Under the pieces are notes generated by a model. It was not told where the DNA came from, did no database searches, and was given only the letters and a program-made list of their open reading frames with translations. A stretch of 64,000 bases of DNA from Paenibacillus contaminans. Its GTDB lineage: Bacteria > Bacillota > Bacilli > Paenibacillales > NBRC-103111. The stretch spans positions 280,011-344,010 of the forward strand of contig NZ_QMFB01000007.1 in the NCBI RefSeq assembly GCF_003285015.1, read 5' to 3'. Position numbers and translations under genes: made by a program. Numbering within the stretch: the stretch's first letter is position 1; each line of letters opens with the position of its first letter. Below, one piece after another: positions 28,133 through 34,770 of the stretch.

Positions 28133-28177
28133 GCGGAACTTTGCTGCGCTAACGGGTACATTAGCTCAATAAAACTT

Positions 28178-28214
28178 GAAACGGCAGCCGGCCAGAACAA
28201 CCGGCTGCCGTTTC
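28178..28214 (+). terminator. Strong hairpin terminator
   Basis: GAAACGGCAGCCGG and CCGGCTGCCGTTTC form a perfect 14-bp stem with a 9-base loop. It is preceded by AACGGGTACATTAGCTCAAT, a segment that recurs in similar form at 33171-33200. Confidence 0.75.
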
Positions 28215-28338
28215 TCAACTACTATGAAAGAACGGATTAACTTTCACTCTCTGTTGTTTTTATTCGGATTGAGGCTGTCCGCTTCATTGCATATAATGAA
28301 GGTACCACCCTTCGGGTAGATCGTTAAGGGAGGCCGCG

Positions 28339-29295
28339 ATGAACGAGACCGCATTTGACGAACCATTATTTGCAAGCTTGAAGCCGGGCTTAACCTCGTT
28401 CTGTTACCGAATGCTAGGCTCCATGGACGATGCGGACGATGCCGTTCAGGAGACGAGTATTCGGGTCTGGCAGAGTTGGAGCACGTTCAGACAGGATTCC
28501 TCGTTCAAAACTTGGGTCTATCGGATCGCCTCCAACCTGTGCTTGGACAAGCTGAGACAATCCAAACGCCGCGCGCTTCCCGTTGACCTGTTCGACCCGG
28601 CCTTCGCCATCGTCGAGCCGCGCGACACGTTGCCGGACTCTGCCTGGATCTGGCCATCTCCCGACTTTGGGGGCAATCCGGAGGATCGGCTCGTCCGCAG
28701 AGATACCCTTAAACTGTGCTTCATCGCTCTCCTGCAGACCTTGCCTCCGCGGCAGCGCGCGGTACTCATTTTGAAGGATGTATTTGAATGGTCCTCCAAG
28801 CAGATCGCGGAAACGTTGGCGATGTCGCCGGCAGCGGTGAACAGCGCCTTGCAAAGAGCCCGAGAGACGATGGACCGGGCGCAGCTTCGCTCGGATGAGC
28901 TCAGCAGCATGGACGTTCAACCGGAGCAGCAATTGCTGTCCCGGTATGTGGAGGCCTTCGAGCAATTCGATATTGCTGCGCTAGTCGCGTTGTTCCACGA
29001 GGAAGGCTGCATGTCGATGCCGCCCTTCGAGATGTGGATCCGCGGCAAGGAAGATTTATCCGCCTTCTATTCGCTTACTCGCTGGCATTGCGAAGGTTCT
29101 CGATTTGTACCCATTACGGTGAATGGCGGTTATCCGGCGTTGGCCCAGTACATGCCGGGCAAAGAGGGCTCTGGCCTGGTACCCTGGGGCATCCACATCA
29201 TCGAAACCAAAGAAAATCAAATCCTGCACGTTCAAAACTTCATTCATACGCCATTATTTTCGCGATTTGGGCTGCCTGAGCGAATTGACCAATGA
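28339..29295 (+). CDS. ECF sigma factor with SnoaL-like C-terminal domain (TIGR02960 type)
   Basis: 318 aa, ATG 28339, after a GGGAGGCCGCG site. Region 2 is FCYRMLGSMDDADDAVQETSIRVW (residues 20-45) with YRIASNLCLDKLRQ. Region 4 is LPPRQRAVLILKDVFEWSSKQIAETL (about 138-163). The last 110 residues are a SnoaL-like domain (LLSRYVEAFEQFDIAALVALF) seen in the SigJ/SigG-type ECF groups, where it replaces a separate anti-sigma factor in controlling activity. The SRPBCC gene 76 bases downstream is probably co-transcribed or a target. Confidence 0.9.
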   Translation: MNETAFDEPLFASLKPGLTSFCYRMLGSMDDADDAVQETSIRVWQSWSTFRQDSSFKTWVYRIASNLCLDKLRQSKRRALPVDLFDPAFAIVEPRDTLPDSAWIWPSPDFGGNPEDRLVRRDTLKLCFIALLQTLPPRQRAVLILKDVFEWSSKQIAETLAMSPAAVNSALQRARETMDRAQLRSDELSSMDVQPEQQLLSRYVEAFEQFDIAALVALFHEEGCMSMPPFEMWIRGKEDLSAFYSLTRWHCEGSRFVPITVNGGYPALAQYMPGKEGSGLVPWGIHIIETKENQILHVQNFIHTPLFSRFGLPERIDQ

Positions 29296-29371
29296 ATTTC
29301 GTCATTGGCTTACGTCTATATCATTGAGAATAACCAAACGACGAATATCATGAGAGAGGTGTCTATTTAAA

Positions 29372-29797
29372 ATGGAAACGAGTCAACCGACGAAAGTAAC
29401 CGTGCAAGCCGTCATTCAAGCCCCTGTCGAGAAGGTATGGCGCTATTGGACCGAGCCGGATCACATCACGAAGTGGAATCAAGCGTCCGAGGACTGGCAT
29501 GCACCGAGAGCCGAAAACGATCTGCGGGTCGGCGGCATGTTTCTGACACGGATGGAAGCGAAGGATGTCAGCATGGGCTTTGATTTTGGCGGCATCTACG
29601 ATGTCGTGAATCGGCATGAGGCGATCGGCTACACCATGGAAGACGGAAGAAGAGTGGATATTGCATTCGTCGATCAAGGGAATGAGACGAAGGTCATTGA
29701 AACGTTCGACGCGGAAAGCTCCAATCCCGTCGAGTTCCAGCAAGCGGGCTGGCAAGCGATCATGGACAATTTCAAAGCCTATACCGAACAAAACTAA
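29372..29797 (+). CDS. SRPBCC/AHSA1-family protein
   Basis: 141 aa, ATG 29372, with GAGAGGTG upstream. It has the START-like pattern VTVQAVIQAPVEKVWRYWTEPDHITKWNQ at residues 8-36 and ends QQAGWQAIMDNFKAY, as in Aha1-type activators and YndB-like proteins. These bind hydrophobic ligands in a central cavity. Association with an ECF sigma gene is common for this family. A good terminator follows. Confidence 0.87.
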   Translation: METSQPTKVTVQAVIQAPVEKVWRYWTEPDHITKWNQASEDWHAPRAENDLRVGGMFLTRMEAKDVSMGFDFGGIYDVVNRHEAIGYTMEDGRRVDIAFVDQGNETKVIETFDAESSNPVEFQQAGWQAIMDNFKAYTEQN

Positions 29798-29808
29798 TCA
29801 TCGCGAAG

Positions 29809-29844
29809 AAGACGCCGGGGAAGATGCCCGGCGTCTTTCTTTTT
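29809..29844 (+). terminator. Rho-independent terminator
   Basis: AAGACGCCGGG (29809-29819) pairs with CCCGGCGTCTT (29827-29837), followed by TCTTTTT. Confidence 0.88.
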
Positions 29845-29870
29845 GAACCCTAGTACGAGCGTGCTCTCCG

Positions 29871-29902
29871 TTAACCTTACCCTTAACCTTAACCTTAACC
29901 TT
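29871..29902. repeat. Short tandem hexamer repeat (CCTTAA)n
   Basis: About five imperfect CCTTAA units lie back to back. The stop codon of the minus-strand VOC gene is inside the array, so repeat-number changes could alter its last residues. Confidence 0.8.
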
Positions 29903-30311
29903 GTGCCGCATCCATGTTCATGTAGTTAATGGCCCACAGATGGCCGTCCAAGTCCACAAAGCCCCAATGATACATGAACCCATGATCTTCAGGTTCAGCG
30001 TGCAATTTCCCGCCCAAGGAGACCGCGGTATTCACGATTTCATCGACCTTTTCCCGGCTCTCGAAGGCCAATGCGATCGTCATCTGCGCATACTTGCTCG
30101 TATCGACGGATTCCTTCTCCGTGAGCGTATTAAAGAATGCTTGATTGATCAGCATGACCTGCAGGTTGTCGCCGATCACGATGGCTACCGAATTCTCGTT
30201 CTCGGGGAATTGCGGGTTGAGCTCGAATCCGAGTCCGGTGAAGAACGCTTTCGATTGTTCTACGTTTTTTACAGGCAGGTTGAAGCTCGTGAATGCGGAC
30301 GTTAATGCCAT
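29895..30311 (-). CDS. VOC-family (glyoxalase/bleomycin-resistance-like) protein
   Basis: 138 aa. The ATG at 30309-30311 lies 8 bases after GAGGTG on the minus strand; an in-frame TTG two codons earlier is the alternative start. The sequence opens ALTSAFTSFNLPVKNVEQSKAFFTGLGFEL and ends HWGFVDLDGHLWAINYMNMD, the two beta-alpha-beta-beta-beta halves of the vicinal oxygen chelate fold. The HLWAINY ending with His and the WGFVDLDGH segment match the YaeR/glyoxalase-like subgroup that often has unknown substrates. It converges with the SRPBCC gene. Function beyond fold unknown. Confidence 0.88.
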   Translation of the reverse strand: MALTSAFTSFNLPVKNVEQSKAFFTGLGFELNPQFPENENSVAIVIGDNLQVMLINQAFFNTLTEKESVDTSKYAQMTIALAFESREKVDEIVNTAVSLGGKLHAEPEDHGFMYHWGFVDLDGHLWAINYMNMDAAQG

Positions 30312-30539
30312 TTTCAAAACACCTCTTCGTCAAATTAGTTTGTGTTCATTTGTGCCTTCGTTTATATAGACGACAGCCGATCCGGGAATTCATCGGTCTC
30401 ATGGATTCGGAAGCGTAAATTTTGAAAATAACACGGAATGAGGAATGGTATGGAAATTCTTTTCCATGCTAACATTTCTCCTGTTCTCTTCACGAATCGT
30501 ACGTTTTGCTTATCTACAGTTCGTCGAGGGTCCGAGTCT

Positions 30540-30842
30540 CTAGGAACGCCAGACAAGCATGATCACGAAGGGCTTATCCATCCCGCCCATCCGCGGCAAT
30601 ATTTACGATTCGGCGGGACCGCGGATCGCATATTCGATCTCAACTCCAGTCCCTATACTTTACTTTCAAAACAGGCATTAAGCAAGAAGCGGCGGAGGCA
30701 CTGGCTGCAATTGCATGAAAACCGCCTTTTACTCATCGAGATCGACGTAAGGATATACGAAGTCCTAATCCTATGGACGGGCGACAACACCGAAGAATGG
30801 GCGTACATGAACGATATGAAACGATGGATTGACGTCGAATAA
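30540..30842 (+). pseudogene. Probable class B penicillin-binding-protein N-terminal remnant
   Basis: No single frame makes sense, but pieces in different frames read as the N-terminal pedestal of a class B PBP: IPPIRGNIYDSAG and STPVPILYF (RGNIYD at 30592-30609), then GIKQEAAEALAAIA, then TEEWAYMNDMKRWIDVE up to TAA 30842. RGxIYDxxG is the hallmark at the start of such proteins. The transpeptidase domain is missing. It lies directly before a BlaI/BlaR1-like pair, where a PBP or beta-lactamase gene is expected. An uninterrupted frame from 30438 exists but looks accidental. Confidence 0.5.
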
Positions 30843-30855
30843 TCGGCGTCTTTTT
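30831..30855 (+). terminator. Terminator overlapping the end of the PBP remnant
   Basis: GACGTCGA (30831-30838) pairs with TCGGCGTC (30843-30850) with one G-T pair and a 4-base loop; TTTTT follows. Confidence 0.65.
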
Positions 30856-30949
30856 CGTTTTGATAGTAAAATTCAAAGGCAATCAAGAATGGCTGCATGT
30901 GGAATGGGGAACGGGTGTAAGAAAATTACAGGACTCTATCGACAAAAAG

Positions 30950-30996
30950 ATTCTACTCCAGTAGAATATTAATATGTGATTCTACAGCAGTAGAAT
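30950..30996. promoter_or_regulatory. Two tandem dyad operators, probably for BlaI-type repressor
   Basis: ATTCTACTCCAGTAGAAT (30950-30967) and ATTCTACAGCAGTAGAAT (30979-30996) share TTCTAC-N4-GTAGAA arms and are spaced 29 bp centre to centre. They lie immediately upstream of the repressor gene, as expected for autoregulation by BlaI/MecI proteins, which recognise TACA/TGTA-type dyads. Confidence 0.75.
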
Positions 30997-31019
30997 AATA
31001 TTGAACGAGGTGTATTCAT

Positions 31020-31379
31020 TTGGTTATGAAGCTATTCGACAGCGAACTTAATATTATGGAAATCTTGTGGAGAGATGGCGATACCCCCGCAAAGAGAATT
31101 GCAGAAATTACAAAAGAAAAAGTAGGTTGGAGTAAAACAACAACGTATACCATCATCAAGAGATGCCTTGATAAAGGGGCGATTGAACGACGGGAACCTA
31201 ATTTCGTTTGCCATGCGCTTGTTACACGAGAGCAAGCGCAAGAACACGAAACAACAGAGTTGATTAATAAAATGTATGATGGCGCCCCCGACAGACTGAT
31301 TGCTTCATTGTTGGGACACAAACGACTGTCGACAGAAGAAATTAGCCGCTTAAAACGTCTTATCGATAGCATGGAGTGA
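31020..31379 (+). CDS. BlaI/MecI/CopY-family repressor
   Basis: 119 aa. TTG 31020 is 7 bases after GAGGTG (31007-31012); ATG 31026 is the alternative. It carries the family pattern LFDSELNIMEILWRDGDTPAKRIAEI, with the winged helix WSKTTTYTIIKRCLDKGAIERR and a C-terminal dimerisation helix region. It should bind the paired dyads at 30950-30996 and repress its own operon. The gene for the membrane protease that would inactivate it starts 9 bases after its stop. Confidence 0.92.
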   Translation: MVMKLFDSELNIMEILWRDGDTPAKRIAEITKEKVGWSKTTTYTIIKRCLDKGAIERREPNFVCHALVTREQAQEHETTELINKMYDGAPDRLIASLLGHKRLSTEEISRLKRLIDSME

Positions 31380-31388
31380 GGTGAGGGA

Positions 31389-33065
31389 ATGTCGTTACTT
31401 CAAATAAGTACCTCGGCTTCTGTTTTTATACTTGCAGTTATTTTCTTACGTTCCTTGCTTATTCACAAGCTGCCCAAAATGACCTTTATGTTTCTTTGGG
31501 GTGTTGCATTAATTCAATTGCTTGTACCTGTTTCCGTTCAATCGCAATTTAGCATTTTTACGGTAGCGGAACATTTAAGCAGAATGGTTACAGTGCCAAA
31601 ATTGATTCCCACGTCAGAAAGTTCAACATTTGTTAATGGAACTACGGTAATCATGCCACCAATTACAGAACATGTGACCGCGCCGATTATGCCATTGGAG
31701 ACGGCTTCACATATATCGCCTATTGTTTGGGTGTGGTTAGTTGGTTTTACGTTATGTGCTTTATTTTTTATCATTCCGCATTTAAGGTATCACAAAATCT
31801 ACAAAATGGCTTTGCCTATTAGAAACGACTTTATAAGAAGATGGCAGCATTCAAATTTGTTATGGAGAGATGTTCAAATCAGGCAACTAGATCATATTTC
31901 AACTCCGCTTACATACGGTATTTTTCGTCCTGTTGTACTCTTGCCGAAAAATTTAGATTATGACGATGAGAAACAACTTGCGCTTATCCTGACCCACGAA
32001 TTTACGCACATCAAGCGATTCGACACACTAAAAAAATGGATTCTTGCCACTAGCGTATGCGTCCATTGGTTCAACCCCTTTGTATGGGTCATGTATATTC
32101 TTGCCAACCGTGATATCGAGCTATTCTGTGATGAAACAGTCATACGAAAATTTGGGGAAAACACGAAATCTACTTATGCTAGAGCACTTGTACGTTTGGA
32201 AGAGAAGAAAATCGGTTTGTCGCCGATGATTAGTAGCTTTTCCAAAAACTCAACCGAAGAAAGGATTATATCGATCATGAAAACCAAGAAAATGACTATC
32301 GCCACGATGCTGCTCGCTATTGGGCTTGTAGCCAGTGTCGTTATCATCTTTGCGACTTCTGCATTGGACAAAACGGAAGCTGTTACGGATATCGACAATC
32401 CTACAGCCGAACCTTCAGCCGAAATAGTGCCCGCATTATATCAAGGTACCATCACTACCGAAATAGTGCCCGTATTATCTCAAGGTGCCACCACTACTGA
32501 TTTAATGCCGCACGATTTATCATTCAACAAGAAATATGATGTACCGAAGTTGATAGACAGCCTTATGGCTTCAAAGTATCGTGCAGTTTATATGGACAAC
32601 GAAATATATCTTCGTGTCATGTTGGATAACACCATACAGATAAGCAAAGATAATGGCGCGGTTTGGAAAAAATATGATACAGATGAAGTCGATGCAAAAG
32701 ATTTTGCAAAATGGCTGCTGATAAATGATCCGATTCCGGGTTATTCAATGAAAGAAGTTCAGAGTCGCTTGGCAAACGGGGCAGAAGTCAAACATTTAGT
32801 GTTTGAAAATGCAAAGGAGATGTATTTCATAATCGACAGGAACGACGTACAGATTGAACTTGTACAGCCTGAAAAAATATCTTCTGTTCTGATCGACGGT
32901 CAAAGAATGATGATTACTTCCGCTATATCAGCCCAGATGCTGAAATCATTTTATGATTTGTTAGTGTCGAACAATATACTTTCGGAAGCTCATGCAAAAC
33001 AAGATTATTCGGAAAGAATTAAGTATCTTGAAAAAAATGTCCCTTACTTTATCGTGACGAAATAA
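31389..33065 (+). CDS. BlaR1-like M56 membrane metalloprotease with a non-PBP C-terminal domain
   Basis: 558 aa, ATG 31389, GAGG upstream. There are hydrophobic helices near 8-25, 33-50 and 115-135, then the protease part with the zinc motif H203-E-F-T-H207 (HEFTHIKRFD) and PFVWVMYILANRDIELFCDE. A further membrane helix is near 307-325. The extracellular C-terminal 220 residues lack the SxxK/KTG motifs of the BlaR1 penicillin-binding sensor and match nothing I recognise. A repeated EIVPxLxQGxxTT stretch lies at its start. Signal sensed is therefore unknown; beta-lactam sensing by the usual mechanism is unlikely. Confidence 0.85.
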   Translation: MSLLQISTSASVFILAVIFLRSLLIHKLPKMTFMFLWGVALIQLLVPVSVQSQFSIFTVAEHLSRMVTVPKLIPTSESSTFVNGTTVIMPPITEHVTAPIMPLETASHISPIVWVWLVGFTLCALFFIIPHLRYHKIYKMALPIRNDFIRRWQHSNLLWRDVQIRQLDHISTPLTYGIFRPVVLLPKNLDYDDEKQLALILTHEFTHIKRFDTLKKWILATSVCVHWFNPFVWVMYILANRDIELFCDETVIRKFGENTKSTYARALVRLEEKKIGLSPMISSFSKNSTEERIISIMKTKKMTIATMLLAIGLVASVVIIFATSALDKTEAVTDIDNPTAEPSAEIVPALYQGTITTEIVPVLSQGATTTDLMPHDLSFNKKYDVPKLIDSLMASKYRAVYMDNEIYLRVMLDNTIQISKDNGAVWKKYDTDEVDAKDFAKWLLINDPIPGYSMKEVQSRLANGAEVKHLVFENAKEMYFIIDRNDVQIELVQPEKISSVLIDGQRMMITSAISAQMLKSFYDLLVSNNILSEAHAKQDYSERIKYLEKNVPYFIVTK

Positions 33066-33170
33066 AGGGTGGCTACCGTTTTTTGAAGAACTAATCGGCG
33101 TCGGTCTAAATGATCGGCGTCTACTCATTTTTGAAACTTGAAATAGGCTTCAGTAACTTTTTGGAGCGGC

Positions 33171-33238
33171 GCTACGCAACGGGTACGAGAGCTTAATAAT
33201 CAACGAAGACGAGGCTACCGGTATGGTTCGGCAGCCTC
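33171..33238. repeat. Degenerate repeat segment with hairpin in the 33066-33447 gap
   Basis: GCTACGCAACGGGTACGAGA and the following GCTTAATAAT resemble 28144-28172. Both precede a hairpin. Here it is GAGGCTACCG/CGGCAGCCTC with one mismatch (33211-33238). The remaining gap shows only a candidate AACGTTA-type half-operator near 33412. Confidence 0.45.
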
Positions 33239-33447
33239 GCTGCATTTGAACATTATTATCTTTCATGAATGTCGCATTTTCGATTTGTTGGTTGAATGGG
33301 TGCGTGGAATGGTTCATTTGTGTAACAAATATCCGTCCAGGAATCGTTTCGTTACAAAATGCAGATTGACGAATGTTAGAAAAGTCATGTACTCTTGAAA
33401 TCAGAACTAACGCAACGTTAATTGTAGTTAATGGAAGGTGAGCAGGA

Positions 33448-34452
33448 ATGGCTGTTACAAAAAAAGAAATCGCCGAACATCTCGGAATTTCACGGTCGGC
33501 GGTTTCGTTTGTATTAAACAATACGCCTAATGTGAAAGTATCGGAAAAAACAAGGGCCCAGGTTCTGCAAGCGGCTCGCGAGCTGGGGTACTGGGATAAC
33601 GATAACGAAGTCAGTCCGAAAATCTGTTTCGTTCTGTACGACCGGGACGATGACGATCCACGTTATATTACGTTTTTGAAAAGCGTCGCAGAGGCGGCGG
33701 GAACGCATCAATACCAGCTTTTGTTCAGGAGTGTGAAGGCGAATCGGGAGAGTTACCAGCAACTGGAGCTGTTTCTGAAGGAGCATAAGGTGGCGGGCCT
33801 GATTGTTACCGGGGCCGTGGATGAGTTATTCGTCGATATGATCCGCCAGACCAAAATCCCAACCGTCTTTTATTGGGGAACGAATCGAAGCGATCTCAAT
33901 ATTATGATGCCTGATCATGCGAAGGTGTCTTACGAAGCGACAAAGTATTTGCTTTCATTGGGGCATAAAAGAATCGCGTTCTTATCAGGCTCCCTTGAGC
34001 TTGTCACGCATAAAAATAATTTGCAAGGGTATAAGCAAGCTTTGGAGGAAGCGGGGATCACACTCGATAAAAGCTTGATTCAGGTTAGTAAAGAAGAGAA
34101 CGGCTACGAGCTTTGCGATCGGATGGAAACGCTTGAAATCGACTACACGGCCGCCTTTTGCGTGAATTCGGTCATCCAGTTCAGCGTGCTTCATCGTTTA
34201 AAGGAACGAAGAGTCGGCGTGCCCAACGAGGTTAGTCTAATCGGGGTGGAGTTTACCGAATTTGTGAAAGTCAGCGTTCCGCAGCTCACGGTTTTTTACC
34301 AGGACCCGGATGAGCTTTCGCTGGTTGTGAAACGTCTCATCGAGATCATTAGACATAAGGACGATGAGCCTCAGCGAATACTGTTGTCGAAGTTTGGTTT
34401 ATTCCATGGAGGCAGCGTTACGATTTGTAATGAGAATAGAAGGGGCGAATAG
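33448..34452 (+). CDS. LacI-family transcriptional regulator
   Basis: 334 aa, ATG 33448, preceded by GGAAGGTGAGC. The DNA-binding domain is VTKKEIAEHLGISRSAVSFVLNN (residues 3-25) with the hinge helix QVLQAARELGY. The remainder is a periplasmic-binding-protein fold (GLIVTGAVDELFVDMI, SLGHKRIAFLSGS, GVEFTEFVKVSVPQLTVF) for sugar sensing. It lies upstream of the Tat-exported beta-helix gene and the SLH glycosidase genes on the same strand, with a strong terminator between, so these are likely separate transcripts under its control. Palindromes at 34549 and 34612 are candidate operators. Confidence 0.92.
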   Translation: MAVTKKEIAEHLGISRSAVSFVLNNTPNVKVSEKTRAQVLQAARELGYWDNDNEVSPKICFVLYDRDDDDPRYITFLKSVAEAAGTHQYQLLFRSVKANRESYQQLELFLKEHKVAGLIVTGAVDELFVDMIRQTKIPTVFYWGTNRSDLNIMMPDHAKVSYEATKYLLSLGHKRIAFLSGSLELVTHKNNLQGYKQALEEAGITLDKSLIQVSKEENGYELCDRMETLEIDYTAAFCVNSVIQFSVLHRLKERRVGVPNEVSLIGVEFTEFVKVSVPQLTVFYQDPDELSLVVKRLIEIIRHKDDEPQRILLSKFGLFHGGSVTICNENRRGE

Positions 34453-34462
34453 CGGGAGAAAT

Positions 34463-34516
34463 ACGAGCAACGGAATCCTTGACGGAAACGGAGGCTCGTT
34501 TTTTTTTTTTTTTTTT
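34463..34516 (+). terminator. Terminator with an 18-base T run
   Basis: ACGAGC (34463-34468) pairs with GCTCGT (34494-34499), followed by 18 consecutive T (34499-34516). The run is unusually long and could vary in length. Confidence 0.75.
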
Positions 34517-34548
34517 GGATTATCATACGTTAATATATTTACTTAGTA

Positions 34549-34564
34549 ATTAACATATGTTAAT
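34549..34564. promoter_or_regulatory. 16-bp perfect palindrome
   Basis: ATTAACATATGTTAAT, located between the LacI-family regulator and the beta-helix gene. TTAA-rich halves and the location suggest an operator. The intervening 34453-34770 also holds the terminator, a shared GAAATCGATTACT motif and a cre-like site. Confidence 0.5.
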
Positions 34565-34611
34565 GTTGGGTTGTAAATGATCATCTAAGGTTGCGGCGCA
34601 GGATATTTGTA

Positions 34612-34630
34612 GAAATCGATTACTGTGAAG
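34612..34630. promoter_or_regulatory. Motif shared with the upstream region of the next gene
   Basis: GAAATCGATTACTGTGAAG here and GAAATCGATTACTATGAAA at 37033 differ at two of 19 bases. The AATCGATT core is palindromic with a central CG, as in many LacI-family operators. Confidence 0.5.
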
Positions 34631-34707
34631 AACGGAAAGTAAGTTTAGCTAATCGTTTTTTTTGGTTACAATTCCTTTCTAACGGAAGGGGGGCAGCTTT
34701 TTATTTT

Positions 34708-34721
34708 TGGTAGCGGTTTCA
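34708..34721. promoter_or_regulatory. cre-like site upstream of the Tat beta-helix gene
   Basis: TGGTAGCGGTTTCA fits the CcpA consensus TGNAANCGNWNNCA except for one base (T for the first A). It is 49 bases upstream of the start codon. Confidence 0.4.
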
Positions 34722-34770
34722 ATAAGGGAAGCGGCAAAGACGACAATAAAAGTCCTTAAGGAGGGATAAC

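Noticed and set aside
29871..29902. Telomere-like TTAACC repeats as a chromosome or plasmid end
   Set aside because: The array is only about 30 bases, internal, and flanked by ordinary genes.
30438..30842. Uninterrupted 134-codon frame as a real gene
   Set aside because: Its translation makes no domain sense until the last 17 residues, whereas pieces from three frames read consistently as a PBP N-terminus; a pseudogene is the better explanation.
34499..34516. 18-T run as an assembly artefact
   Set aside because: It directly follows a matching stem after the LacI-family gene, so it fits a terminator; the exact length remains uncertain.
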